DNA of 64,000 bases from an uncultured Lachnoclostridium sp. (GTDB lineage Bacteria > Bacillota > Clostridia > Lachnospirales > Lachnospiraceae). Position numbers and translations under genes: made by a program. Each line of letters opens with the position of its first letter. The first letter of the stretch is position 1. Below, piece after piece: positions 36,402-45,204 of the stretch. The notes beneath the pieces were generated by a model that ran no database searches, had not been told where the DNA came from, and saw only the letters and a program-made list of their open reading frames with translations. The stretch lies in assembly GCA_946415315.1 (NCBI GenBank), contig CAMKRZ010000007.1:52602-116601 (forward strand), written 5' to 3'.

Positions 36402-37274
36402 TCAAGGCTTCTCCAGCGAAATGCGTCCGATCCGTACATTCCGGAAGTCGTCCGTCACCATATTGGCAGCACGCTCGAGATCGGCCTCGCCGCCCTTTCG
36501 GAGGCATCCGCGCCGCACTGCGATCCTCGACAGCATCTCCGCTCCGCGCTCCTTGACCGTATCATCGACTTCATCGATCCCGTAGTACGCACCGACCGTT
36601 CCCGGATATTCGCTCATCAGGAAAACGAGCAACTGTTCCGCCATCTCCGTGCTCACGAGAATCTGATCATTCACCGAGCCGATCCACGCGATCCTGCGCC
36701 CGACTTCGGCGCTCTCAAACTTCGGCCACAAAATTCCCGGTGTGTCCAGAAGTTCCACCTGCTTGTTCAGCCGGATCCACTGTCTTCCCTTCGTGACACC
36801 GGGCTTGTTGCCGGTCTTGGCAACCGCTTTGCCCGCAAAACTGTTGATGAAGGTGGATTTGCCGACATTCGGAATGCCGACGATCATAGCTCGCAGCGGT
36901 CTGTTCAAAATACCTCTGCGACGATCCCTCTCAAGTTTCTCCTTGCACGCCGCCATGATGCAGTCATTTACCGTCTTAAGCCCGTTGCTGACTCTTGCAT
37001 CGATCGCCGCCACGACAAATCCCTTGCTTTCATAATGTGTCTTCCAAAGCGCCGTCACAGAAGGATCGGCCATGTCAGCCTTGTTGAGAAGAATTACGCG
37101 GGACTTGCCAGCCGCGAGCTTATCAATATCCGGGTTTTTGCTGCTGTACGGTATCCTGGCATCGACCAGTTCCACGACGACATCGATTACCTTCATATCC
37201 TCCTGCATCTGCCTTCTGGCTTTCGCCATGTGCCCGGGATACCAGTTTATGATTGTTTCCTTACCATCACTCAT
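36402..37274 (-). CDS. rbgA: Ribosome biogenesis GTPase RbgA (YlqF) (290 aa)
   Basis: This is a circularly permuted GTPase needed for late 50S assembly. The motifs appear in permuted order: G4 NKAD near 68, then G1 GIPNVGKSTF near 130, then DTPG near 178. WYPGHMAKARRQM near 12-24 is the family start. The ATG 37274 is used because the longer frame runs into lepB. A GGAAAG site is present. The C-terminal helical domain carries basic residues for rRNA contact. Confidence 0.95.
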   Translation of the reverse strand: MSDGKETIINWYPGHMAKARRQMQEDMKVIDVVVELVDARIPYSSKNPDIDKLAAGKSRVILLNKADMADPSVTALWKTHYESKGFVVAAIDARVSNGLKTVNDCIMAACKEKLERDRRRGILNRPLRAMIVGIPNVGKSTFINSFAGKAVAKTGNKPGVTKGRQWIRLNKQVELLDTPGILWPKFESAEVGRRIAWIGSVNDQILVSTEMAEQLLVFLMSEYPGTVGAYYGIDEVDDTVKERGAEMLSRIAVRRGCLRKGGEADLERAANMVTDDFRNVRIGRISLEKP

Positions 37275-37327
37275 TGTATCGTTCTTTCCGTGACCGTTCT
37301 CCTGCGTAATCGCAGGAAAATGCGGCA

Positions 37328-37915
37328 TTATTGTTTTTTGTTCAGACTGTTCACGAAGCCGAATTTGTTCGTGCGGATCCATGCCTTACCGATAATCTCC
37401 GATCGCTTCACATTGCCGACCGTCGCGTAACGGCTGTCCTCCGAGTTGTTTCTCGCATCGCCGAGCACAAAATATTCATCCTCGCCGAGGGTGATCTCGT
37501 AGTTGGCAAGCCCGGGGAGTAGCATATTTTCCACATTGGCGTACTCCTCAAGCACTTCGCCGTTGATATAGACGATGCCCTCAGCGATACGGACTTTCTC
37601 GCCCGGCAAACCGATGATGCGTTTGATGTTGTAAAAGCTGTGTTCACTGTCCCCCTGCAGGAAAACGATGATCTCGTTGCGCTTCGGATCGCGGATCCGA
37701 TAGGTCATTTTGTCGATCACAATGCGGTCATCCTGCATTAAAGTCGGATCCATGGAGGCATCGACCATCGTGGTCTTTTCAATCGAAAGAAATACGATCA
37801 GCCAGGCCAGCGCGATCACGACAGCCACGGACAAAACCCACAGCCCGATGCTGATGCAGATCCGTATGATTTTCTCTTTGCGCTCCGCGTGCGTAAAATC
37901 GTACCGTTCCGCCAC
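37328..37915 (-). CDS. lepB: Signal peptidase I (195 aa)
   Basis: A membrane-bound serine peptidase with one N-terminal TM helix (about 20-43). The catalytic Ser54 lies in DASMDPTL and the general-base Lys98 in NIKRIIGLPGEKV. ALGDARNNSEDSR-like VLGDARNNSEDSR near 152 is the final conserved box. The start codon is GTG with an AAGGAGAGG site. A consensus-like promoter lies about 50-75 nt upstream, and rplS is closed by a terminator, so lepB heads its own transcript toward rbgA and rnhB. Confidence 0.95.
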   Translation of the reverse strand: MAERYDFTHAERKEKIIRICISIGLWVLSVAVVIALAWLIVFLSIEKTTMVDASMDPTLMQDDRIVIDKMTYRIRDPKRNEIIVFLQGDSEHSFYNIKRIIGLPGEKVRIAEGIVYINGEVLEEYANVENMLLPGLANYEITLGEDEYFVLGDARNNSEDSRYATVGNVKRSEIIGKAWIRTNKFGFVNSLNKKQ

Positions 37916-37962
37916 TGATCCTCTCCTTTCGCCATTACGAACGTATGCTCATACTTATGTAA

Positions 37963-37991
37963 AGTATAACAAAAAGCACCCGATTATTCAA
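37963..37991 (-). promoter_or_regulatory. Promoter for the lepB-rbgA-rnhB operon
   Basis: TTGAAT (37991-37986), a 17-nt spacer and TATACT (37968-37963) on the minus strand. Just downstream, GTATG-2 nt-CATAC forms a small dyad near the start of transcription. Confidence 0.85.
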
Positions 37992-38070
37992 GGAAACAAC
38001 ACGAAAAAACACGCACGGCATTGTGAATTTGATGTGTCTTATCACTTTACCATGCATGAACAAAAACGCA

Positions 38071-38104
38071 TAAAAAATGAGTAGGAGGAAGATTCCTCCT
38101 ACTC
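38071..38104 (-). terminator. Intrinsic terminator after rplS
   Basis: A 12-nt inverted repeat (GAGTAGGAGGAA/TTCCTCCTACTC) is followed on the minus strand by ATTTTTTA. It starts about 18 nt past the rplS stop. Confidence 0.93.
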
Positions 38105-38121
38105 AGGCATACCTTGTTCGA

Positions 38122-38475
38122 TTATCTCAGAACTTCCTTAACCTTAGCTGCCTTACCGGTTCTCTCACGCAGGTACGTAAGTCTTGCGCGGCGAACCTTA
38201 CCGCGACGGATCACGGTGATGCTCTCCAGGATCGGAGAATGCAGGGGCCAGGTCTTCTCAACGCCGCAGCCGTTCGAGTTCTTGCGAACGGTAAATGTCT
38301 CATGAACACCGCCGTTCTGTCTCTTGATCACAACGCCCTCAAAGGCCTGTGTACGCTCGCGGTTTCCTTCCTTAACCTTCGACAGCACGCGAACCGTGTC
38401 ACCGACTGCAAAGGAATCCACCGACTCCTTCATGTTCTCTTTTGCAAGAGATTCCATGTACTCCTTATCTGTCAT
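38122..38475 (-). CDS. rplS: 50S ribosomal protein L19 (117 aa)
   Basis: Recognised by the L19 core [18 protein letters not shown], the FEGVVIKR strand, [21 protein letters not shown] and the basic [14 protein letters not shown]. The protein sits at the 30S-50S interface. The ATG 38475 has an ideal AAGGAGG site; the longer frame is discarded. In most Firmicutes rplS directly follows trmD. Here it lies 7.7 kb away with its own promoter and terminator, so its expression is uncoupled from the trmD operon. Confidence 0.97.
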   Translation of the reverse strand: MTDKEYMESLAKENMKESVDSFAVGDTVRVLSKVKEGNRERTQAFEGVVIKRQNGGVHETFTVRKNSNGCGVEKTWPLHSPILESITVIRRGKVRRARLTYLRERTGKAAKVKEVLR

Positions 38476-38556
38476 GTGTATGACCTCCTTCAAAATCTTG
38501 CGGTCTTCATACTGCCGCTCATCGGCACAGCGGAACATCGCGTCTCACGGGTTTAT

Positions 38557-38585
38557 ACTTTAACATAACAGTTCGGAAAATGCAA
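38557..38585 (-). promoter_or_regulatory. Promoter for rplS
   Basis: TTGCAT (38585-38580) and TAAAGT (38562-38557) are 17 nt apart on the minus strand. The 75-nt leader between it and rplS has room for a regulatory RNA of the L19-leader type, but I could not confirm such a fold. Confidence 0.6.
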
Positions 38586-38621
38586 GACATTTTTCAGCAA
38601 CTTTTCAATTATTTGCTCTCA

Positions 38622-39083
38622 TCATTTCAGAGTGAGCGATTCAGAAGCAATCTCCTCATCCTTGTTGTAAAATATGATCTTTATGACAGTGCCGGAGCCG
38701 AACTCACTCAAAATATCAACGACCATAACTTCACCTGTTCCGGTCTCTCCGTCGTATGTGAACTCACCATCGGTAGTCCACTTTGATGTTCCGTTCAACA
38801 TGATGAGCTGATTATAATTTGTGCTCTTTTCCCTTTTGTCCGATACCGTGTATTCGCGGTATAACGTGCCTTTGATCTGTTCAGTGTTCTGCGTGATAGT
38901 GATGATATACTTAAAATCTCCTTCTGCAATTTCCTCTCCGGTTGTATACTCGGCGCTTAAATAGTTTTTCTCGGTATTTGCCTCAAAGGAAGTGATCTTG
39001 AATTCTTTGTTGCCGCACGCCGTAAGCAATACGACAGACATTACTGCAACTGTGTAAAGAATAAACAATCGGAATTTCTTCAT
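38622..39083 (-). CDS. Small secreted lipoprotein, unknown function (153 aa)
   Basis: A signal peptide ends with a LLTAC lipobox (Cys near 22). The remaining 130 residues are beta-rich and alternate Thr/Glu/Lys (KITSFEANTEKNYLSAEYT, YIITITQNTEQIKGTLYRE), consistent with a single Ig-like or lipocalin-like beta domain. No family recognised. GGAGG precedes the ATG at 39083. It is the last gene of the seven-gene cassette between trmD and rplS. No terminator is visible after it, so transcripts may continue into rplS. Confidence 0.65.
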   Translation of the reverse strand: MKKFRLFILYTVAVMSVVLLTACGNKEFKITSFEANTEKNYLSAEYTTGEEIAEGDFKYIITITQNTEQIKGTLYREYTVSDKREKSTNYNQLIMLNGTSKWTTDGEFTYDGETGTGEVMVVDILSEFGSGTVIKIIFYNKDEEIASESLTLK

Positions 39084-39140
39084 AATACCCTCCTGTATCG
39101 AATAAACGTAAGTTTTCACCAGATTATAAGATTGAAAGAA

Positions 39141-40181
39141 TCACTGTTTTGTTGCCTTGGCCCATTCCGTGCGCAATCCGTGAGCGCAGAAACTCGTTCC
39201 GTGCCCCGGAGGATTCACGATCGTTCCGCCTTTGATCACACCGTCGTCGACAAGCGGTTCTCCGTATGAACCTCTGCGAATCCCCGAAGCTGACAGAAAA
39301 CCTTTCAGCCTTTCATCAGAGCGCAGCTTCGACTCGATCTCACCGATCATTGCGGAATTTCCCCTGATGCCGACAACATATTCATTGGCATTTCCTCTCA
39401 GCGTGGCATTTGAGTCTCCGCTTAAGAACGACATTCCCTCCACCATGGAGACCGGCAATGCTTTTGCAACCTCCTGTCCGGCTGCCAGACCGTACGCTCC
39501 GTCGCCGAGTTTGTCGATATCAAGATAAATTGAGAGCAGTTCGGTAGTGTTGGCATCAATTGTCGAAGGTTGTTTAACACCTGAAAGTTGATCTACAAGA
39601 GCGTTTCCGATGCCGAGTGATATACAGGAAGTTAACAGCGAATCGGCGAGGTTGGTCTTCAACCCTGTTCTTCTTTTAAACCGATCAAGATCGGCTCCGG
39701 TTCCGTCCTGCTTGCGATACAGATCGGCATTCACGGGAACATAAGTGGTCGTTGCCGCATCCTTTCCTTTGATCTTCTTCAGTATTGAAGCGGCAAGAAA
39801 TTCTTTATCCTCTTTCATGCTGTGTATAAACATGAAAACTCCCGCGACAGTTGAGAGGATCAGAACAACAAGCAGCCCGGTTCCGATATGATCGTTATCG
39901 TTTCCTGCCAACCATAGGTAAAGAATGGATACAATAATGAAACAGATGAACAATACGCAAAACCCGAAGAAAAATGCGTCGATGATGCGTTGCTTTTGAA
40001 TGCATTTATCGCATACGTATATCTTATCTGCTCCGGCAAGTTTCTCGTTCGTCACTGTAGTAGTGACCTGCTGACCGCCCTGATACTGTGTCGAGGAGCT
40101 TGTCTTCACATCGACCGCAAGGAAACGGTATATGTTTTCGGGATTTTTCCGACCGCACTTACAGCAGACATTATTTTCCAT
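39141..40181 (-). CDS. Zinc-ribbon membrane protein, unknown function (346 aa)
   Basis: An N-terminal zinc ribbon is formed by C6-x2-C9 and C57-x2-C60, separated by a Thr/Gln-rich beta stretch (SSSTQYQGGQQVTTTVT). Two TM helices at about 68-92 and 97-118 follow. A soluble 220-residue region then contains LDIDKLGDGAYGLAAGQEVAKALP and ends with FCAHGLRTEWAKATKQ. The function is unknown. It starts 18 nt after the second large lipoprotein with a GAGG site. The first half of its ribbon is duplicated in a 51-residue ORF at 41840-41995, which shows that these cassette genes evolved by partial duplication. Confidence 0.65.
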   Translation of the reverse strand: MENNVCCKCGRKNPENIYRFLAVDVKTSSSTQYQGGQQVTTTVTNEKLAGADKIYVCDKCIQKQRIIDAFFFGFCVLFICFIIVSILYLWLAGNDNDHIGTGLLVVLILSTVAGVFMFIHSMKEDKEFLAASILKKIKGKDAATTTYVPVNADLYRKQDGTGADLDRFKRRTGLKTNLADSLLTSCISLGIGNALVDQLSGVKQPSTIDANTTELLSIYLDIDKLGDGAYGLAAGQEVAKALPVSMVEGMSFLSGDSNATLRGNANEYVVGIRGNSAMIGEIESKLRSDERLKGFLSASGIRRGSYGEPLVDDGVIKGGTIVNPPGHGTSFCAHGLRTEWAKATKQ

Positions 40182-40199
40182 TGCGTTACCTCACTTTCT

Positions 40200-41834
40200 T
40201 CATTCAAACCAGGAAAGAACGGTATTCGTAAATTTTTCAGCCTTTGAAACGTGCTCGTCCTCCGTGAGATCAGGCTCTGTCATGTAGATCTCGGTTCCTC
40301 CTGTGACCGATACCGTGTCTCCGGCAGAATGTTTGAAGGTTGCACTGGTCTCACCCTTTCCACGCTGGTTGATCGCCTTGAGAGTGATCGAAGTGTTCCA
40401 TACCTTGGCGGGAGTTCCGTCAGAATAATAATACGTCCCGGCGTAAGGATATTCTGTGCGGATCTCCAAAACAACATCGGCAAGGTCGGGATAACTTGTC
40501 AGACATATTCTGTCAGTGCAATCCTCGAACAGGCCTTCGATCATCGTTTCCGCACGCTCAACCATTCGTTCGGCATTGTCCGGGTCATCGAGAAGCATGC
40601 TGTGATTGATCGTTTCATTCCAGATTGTCTTACTGTAGTCAACGACAAGGATCCGGATCAGGTCATCCGCGTTCCTGTCCTTCTGTTTCATCTTTCCTTT
40701 GGCAGTCTTGTATTCATCCGGAAGCCAGATCGTTCCGCCCATGACAATATGACTGCCCTGCTTGTAAATCCGTTCCTTCAATGTTTCCGAAAGGGGTTGC
40801 TCATCCAGGTACAGCGCAAGCAGGTCAAAATCAATATTGCTCCATTCATCGTACCTTGCTGTAGAGTCAAACAGGATCAGACCGTAGTCATGACGAAGTT
40901 TGAACAGATCCGATTTAAAATATCCGTCGGCTATACAGCTGCATGCTTCGCACAGTTCATCCCATGTTTCTTCAAGTTTCTTCTCCTGGACCTTCTTTCG
41001 GCACGCCTCCCAGAGGCCTTCGAAATCTTCATCGCTTGCATCGTTCAACGCCTGCAACATTTCAAAAGGCGTGTTGGGTGCGATATAAATCTTAATGCCG
41101 TCCACATACTCTTCGAGAAGATTTCCGTCTTTATCGCTGTGAGAGCGATAAGCTTCGGTCCCGTCGCTGTTGTACTCAAAGACATACTCTTCCAGCGCCT
41201 TACTGTTCGTCCGCGTCGGATAATATGTCGTCTTCGTCTTCAATACTCCGTCCGGATAAAATTCTTCCACGCAAAAAGTATATTCTCCGTCTCCGACTTC
41301 CTGCGGCAGTGGCTCAATATGATTGACACGTATGACCTTTCCGTTGTCGTCGCGAATGAACATCTTTTTGAGAATTACCCGGTTATCATCCGCAGACATG
41401 CGGCAGATCATGCACTCCATGTCGTTAACATCATACTCATAGTTTTCCCACCAGACGAGTTTTCCGGCACCGTCGTAACAGTTCATAGTTTTTGTGTAGC
41501 CGTCTTCCCCGATGTCCTCAACAACCGTGCATTTTTCGCCGGTTTCGGGATTCGTCCATTCTTCGGTTACTCCTGACGCATGGGAAACATCTTTCCTGTC
41601 CAATGCTGCAGGAGTCTCCGCGGTTTTCGGATGAGGGATTGGTGTCGGAGTGGGTGTCGGTGTCGAAGTTGCCTTCGGCTGCACTGCCTGCGATCCGGCA
41701 CCTTCGTCGAATGCACCGGTAACGGAAGGCTTTTTGTCGGATGACTGACTCTCCCGATCATTCGCATCCTCACCGCAGCCTGTTAAAAGAACAGCTATCA
41801 ATACGATCAGTAACAAACACTTCATTTCTCTCAC
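40200..41834 (-). CDS. Large lipoprotein B, paralogue of the upstream gene (544 aa)
   Basis: A signal peptide with lipobox LLTGC is followed by a Ser/Thr/Pro linker (KATSTPTPTPTPIP). A region of YxxDGxL-type repeats reminiscent of MORN/YwqK antitoxin repeats comes next (EFYPDGVLKTKTTYY, EYNSDGTEAYRSHSDKDG). The C-terminal 150 residues begin near RILVVDYSKTIW and end in KAEKFTNTVLSWFE. It aligns end to end with the 536-residue neighbour. The GTG start at 41834 gives the same AGAGAGG spacing (8 nt) as the paralogue; an ATG at 41825 is the alternative. The substrate or partner is unknown. It is presumably anchored on the outer face of the membrane. Confidence 0.65.
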   Translation of the reverse strand: MREMKCLLLIVLIAVLLTGCGEDANDRESQSSDKKPSVTGAFDEGAGSQAVQPKATSTPTPTPTPIPHPKTAETPAALDRKDVSHASGVTEEWTNPETGEKCTVVEDIGEDGYTKTMNCYDGAGKLVWWENYEYDVNDMECMICRMSADDNRVILKKMFIRDDNGKVIRVNHIEPLPQEVGDGEYTFCVEEFYPDGVLKTKTTYYPTRTNSKALEEYVFEYNSDGTEAYRSHSDKDGNLLEEYVDGIKIYIAPNTPFEMLQALNDASDEDFEGLWEACRKKVQEKKLEETWDELCEACSCIADGYFKSDLFKLRHDYGLILFDSTARYDEWSNIDFDLLALYLDEQPLSETLKERIYKQGSHIVMGGTIWLPDEYKTAKGKMKQKDRNADDLIRILVVDYSKTIWNETINHSMLLDDPDNAERMVERAETMIEGLFEDCTDRICLTSYPDLADVVLEIRTEYPYAGTYYYSDGTPAKVWNTSITLKAINQRGKGETSATFKHSAGDTVSVTGGTEIYMTEPDLTEDEHVSKAEKFTNTVLSWFE

Positions 41835-41839
41835 AATGC

Positions 41840-41995
41840 TCACCTCTCTATTAACTGTTCGGTCAAAGTCGTAGTGATCTTTTTTCTGCCGGAGTACTGG
41901 GTCGTAGAACTGGATTCCTGATTCACTGCAAAATACCGAAGTGTGTGTTGCGGGTTTTGCTTCCCGCATCGAATGCAAACATGTCCTTCCATCAT
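41840..41995 (-). CDS. 51-residue truncated zinc-ribbon ORF between the two lipoprotein genes
   Basis: From the ATG at 41995 the frame reads MMEGHVCIRCGKQNPQ and continues with RYFAVNQESSSTTQYSG, ending at TGA 41842-41840. It matches the first 47 residues of the 346-residue zinc-ribbon protein (VCCKCGRKNPE, RFLAVDVKTSSSTQYQGG) but stops before the second CxxC pair. A GGAG site 6 nt upstream and a stop codon overlapping the Shine-Dalgarno of the next gene suggest it is translated. It may be a remnant of a duplicated gene or a functional short peptide; a single CxxC could bind zinc only as a dimer. Confidence 0.6.
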   Translation of the reverse strand: MMEGHVCIRCGKQNPQHTLRYFAVNQESSSTTQYSGRKKITTTLTEQLIER

Positions 41996-42008
41996 CCTCT
42001 TCTCCATT

Positions 42009-43619
42009 CTATTCAAACCATGACATTACGGTTGCCGTAAACTTCTCGGCCTGGCTGCGGTATTCTTCCTTGGTCACGTCGGGTACTCTCATGAAAATGT
42101 TTGTGCCGCCTTTCGCGGAAACTTTGCTGCCCGCAATATTTTCAAACTTTGCGCTCGCTTCTCCTTTACCTCTTTGGTTGATCGCCGTTACACTCATGGA
42201 GTGGTTATACACATTGGCGATCGTACCGTTTGTGTACTTGTATTGACCCGCGAACGGATATTCCGAACGGATTTCAAACACGACATCGGCAAGTTCCGGA
42301 TAGCTTGTGAAACATATTTTGCCGGACACGGAGGTGAACAGACCTTTCAGTATCGTCTCCGCGCGCTCGATCATGCGCTCGGAATACTTGGTATCTTCCA
42401 GCAACAGATCCCTGCTGATGGTATCCGACCAGATCGTTTTGCTGTGATCGACGACAAGGATCCGGATCAGACCGTCATTGCTCCGTTCCGCTTTTTTGCC
42501 GGATTTTGTTGCCTCCTTGTATTCCGCAGGAAGCCACAGTGTACCGCCAAGTTCCGGATAGCATCCCTCGCGGTAAACCTTCTTGAACAGGAGCGGATTG
42601 ACTTTTTCGTCCACGATATATTTCAGTATGCTTTTGTACGAAACCGTGTCGTCTTTGTAAAATGAGGCGCCTGACGATTTCGTTGCAAACAACTTCAGAC
42701 CGTATTCATCGCGAAGACGTGTGACTGCGGTTCCGTAACTGTCGTGGTAGCCGCTGAACACGATACAGAGAGATTCCCAGTCTTCCTTCAGTGAGTTTTG
42801 CTCAATCTTCTTCTCGCAGGATCGCCAGATATTCTCAAAATCCTCGTCGGTAGCTTCGTTCAACACCGTGAACATCTCCGTTACAGTGTCCGGTACTCGG
42901 AACACTTTTTCACCGTTGATGTATTCTTCATCGACGTCACCGTTCTGCAGATACAGCGCATGGTAGGTTTCACTTTTGTCCTCCGCGTACTCAAACCGTT
43001 CCTTCGGGGTGTAACGCTTTATCTCAGGATACGGATAGTAGGTGACTTTCGTGTGCAGTGCTCCCCCGAGATAATATGTCTCCTCGAGAACCTTGTACTC
43101 CTCCTGCTTTCCCGACTTCACGGGACCGGCTTCGTACAGGTTCATGCGTTCAATATCGTCACCGTTGTAATACAGCACCTTTCTGCAGATCAGATTGTTG
43201 TTGACCGGTTCCCTGCGAATGATCTCCGACACGCGATAGTCGCTGTCGTACGCATACGACTCCCACCAGACGAGCTTTCCCTCGTCATCGAAGCAGTTCA
43301 TCGTCCTTGAGCTACCATCCTCACCGGCATCCTCAATGACCTCGAAATATTTACCGGACTCAGGATCGAAATACGAATCCATCACTCCGGTCGCATGTAC
43401 AATGTCCTGTTTGTTCATCGCAGCAGGTTTCTTTGCTGTCCCCGGTGTCGGGGTGGCTTTCGGTGCTTCTGATACTGTAGCTTTCGGCGTCGACGTAGCT
43501 TTGGTTGTACTCTTTTTACGTCCGGTATTGTCGCCTTTGTCATTGCCGCAGCTGCACATCAACCCAACCAGAAGCACTGCCGTAATCACTACCAAAAGTT
43601 TCTTCGTTCCCCGTCTCAT
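42009..43619 (-). CDS. Large lipoprotein A (536 aa)
   Basis: A signal peptide with a lipobox ending in MCSC is followed by a Lys/Thr/Pro linker. Domain order is the same as in lipoprotein B: HATGVMDSYFDPESGKYFEVIEDAGEDG, repeats with WWESYAYD, a helical middle part with DEDFENIWRSCEKKI, and a C-terminal domain with RILVVDHSKTIW, ADVVFEIRSEYPFAGQY and SAINQRGKGEASA-like AINQRGKGEAS. ATG 43619 has AGAGAGG 8 nt upstream; a GTG at 43628 overlaps that site. The ADVxxEI and C-terminal beta pattern recurs weakly in the 241-residue membrane protein of the same cassette. Function unknown. Confidence 0.65.
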   Translation of the reverse strand: MRRGTKKLLVVITAVLLVGLMCSCGNDKGDNTGRKKSTTKATSTPKATVSEAPKATPTPGTAKKPAAMNKQDIVHATGVMDSYFDPESGKYFEVIEDAGEDGSSRTMNCFDDEGKLVWWESYAYDSDYRVSEIIRREPVNNNLICRKVLYYNGDDIERMNLYEAGPVKSGKQEEYKVLEETYYLGGALHTKVTYYPYPEIKRYTPKERFEYAEDKSETYHALYLQNGDVDEEYINGEKVFRVPDTVTEMFTVLNEATDEDFENIWRSCEKKIEQNSLKEDWESLCIVFSGYHDSYGTAVTRLRDEYGLKLFATKSSGASFYKDDTVSYKSILKYIVDEKVNPLLFKKVYREGCYPELGGTLWLPAEYKEATKSGKKAERSNDGLIRILVVDHSKTIWSDTISRDLLLEDTKYSERMIERAETILKGLFTSVSGKICFTSYPELADVVFEIRSEYPFAGQYKYTNGTIANVYNHSMSVTAINQRGKGEASAKFENIAGSKVSAKGGTNIFMRVPDVTKEEYRSQAEKFTATVMSWFE

Positions 43620-43658
43620 TTTGTTCACCTCTCTTCTTCGTGAAACAAAACAGTTCCT

Positions 43659-45170
43659 CTATACTCCTAAAACATCCTCCATTTTCCGTATAATGCTCTT
43701 CAAAATCGAGATCACGTACGCTCGGTTACCGAGGCTTCCCGCACCGCGCTTCCAGATTGTCTCGTAGTGTTTCTGAAACTCCTGCGCAAGTGCGACGTGT
43801 CCGGATTGACACATTACAGGCGCCGGTCCGTTCCAGTAGTTGATCTCAACGCTCTGATTTTCCTTGACATGCCAGCAACTGCTGCTGTGAAGTTCCGGAA
43901 GATCATCGAGGATCAACAGCGAGAAATTCGGATATCGGTTCAGATACTCGATATATCCGACGAGAATGTCCCTGCATCCCTGAAGATCCAGTTCGAAAAA
44001 ACCCGTGGTTATAAAGCACAACCCCGCCATTGTGCACTTCTTCTCTGCTATAATGGCGTTCAACCGTTTCAGGGAGATGATTTCTCGGCAGGGCATGCCA
44101 TTTGCGAGCATGCTCTCGAAACCATCGTTAAATCTGCGGTATTCATTGCATTTCCAAGTGTATTCCACGTCGTCGCTGTTGTTCAGCCGTAGAACTCTGC
44201 AGTATGACTCAAAGGACATATACATCGGGTTAACACTATCCTTGATGACACAGAGCGCGCCGGGAAGGCAGTACTCCGTGTACAATACTTCAATCATGGC
44301 GCGGAGGTAATCATCGCTGTAGATGTTGAACAGCGGCTGCGAATACCGGTATGTAGCGTCAAAACTCTGACCCATCTCACGCACAAAATCAGTATCCTCG
44401 ATGAATGTTCCGGCCGGATACGCCGATCCGCCGGATGTTTCCGTGATGATCACGACTTTATTGTTACGGAAAATGCAGAACATCTGCTCTGCGACATTTC
44501 TGGTCGCACCGAAAAAAGTATAGAAGCGCATTTTCCCGGAAACCATTTCACCCATATATGTCTGGATGATCTTCGTGAAGAATTTTGTGTCGCCGGAGAC
44601 GCAGATCACTACGTTGATGCTGATGTTCCGTTCGGCAACAGCCTTGTGAAGCATCTCGGCGAACACCTCGTTCGTGAATATGCAGAGGCGATCGCTGGTG
44701 AGGAAGAAGTCCACAGTGTCCTCGAATGTGAGGTTGCGGAATTCCTCCTCGAGCGCGCTGACGATCGGGAGAGTTCCGAACTCAAGCTTCTTCTGCTTGT
44801 CCGTCCCCCGGTATTCCTCAACAGCTTCATCCGCATCCGGCAGCTCATTTGTGTTGTCTACAGCAACTTCGCCGTCCTGTGATATCCATTGGATCAGATT
44901 GTTTTTCATACCCATGACGGATGTGATGTCCGTCGACAGTCTGGATTGTTCGAACTGCTCCTTCAGCCAGTCAATCCGTTCAGTCGTGTCTGCGAGCGTC
45001 ATAAGATGTTCTGCGATGTCTCCTGCCTGACGACTGTTCTTCTTGAGCTTTCGGTTGCCGGATATATACCGGCTGATCAACGAAGGATCAAGTCCGGTTG
45101 CCCTGGCTAGGTCCAGGTTGGAAAGTTCAAATTTCGTGATCACTGTCTTAAGATTGATATTTTCTGCCAT
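43659..45170 (-). CDS. Cro/C1-type HTH regulator with a large C-terminal domain (503 aa)
   Basis: Residues 1-50 form a helix-turn-helix of the Cro/C1 class (ELSNLDLARATGLDPSLISRYISG). The following 450 residues have no domain I recognise. They alternate helices and strands (FTNEVFAEMLHKAVAE, INVVICVSGDTKFF) and contain scattered Cys. There is no TM helix, so it is probably a cytosolic sensor-regulator. ATG 45170 has GGAG 8 nt upstream. As the only DNA-binding protein in the cassette, it is the obvious candidate to bind the TGTCAA repeats near the cassette promoter. That is inference. Confidence 0.7.
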   Translation of the reverse strand: MAENINLKTVITKFELSNLDLARATGLDPSLISRYISGNRKLKKNSRQAGDIAEHLMTLADTTERIDWLKEQFEQSRLSTDITSVMGMKNNLIQWISQDGEVAVDNTNELPDADEAVEEYRGTDKQKKLEFGTLPIVSALEEEFRNLTFEDTVDFFLTSDRLCIFTNEVFAEMLHKAVAERNISINVVICVSGDTKFFTKIIQTYMGEMVSGKMRFYTFFGATRNVAEQMFCIFRNNKVVIITETSGGSAYPAGTFIEDTDFVREMGQSFDATYRYSQPLFNIYSDDYLRAMIEVLYTEYCLPGALCVIKDSVNPMYMSFESYCRVLRLNNSDDVEYTWKCNEYRRFNDGFESMLANGMPCREIISLKRLNAIIAEKKCTMAGLCFITTGFFELDLQGCRDILVGYIEYLNRYPNFSLLILDDLPELHSSSCWHVKENQSVEINYWNGPAPVMCQSGHVALAQEFQKHYETIWKRGAGSLGNRAYVISILKSIIRKMEDVLGV

Positions 45171-45204
45171 TTTCCGGTCTCCGTAACAATGAATTATTTT
45201 AATT

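Noticed and set aside
38476..38556. L19 autoregulatory leader RNA
   Set aside because: Position fits, but the required structure could not be confirmed by eye, so it is mentioned only with the promoter.
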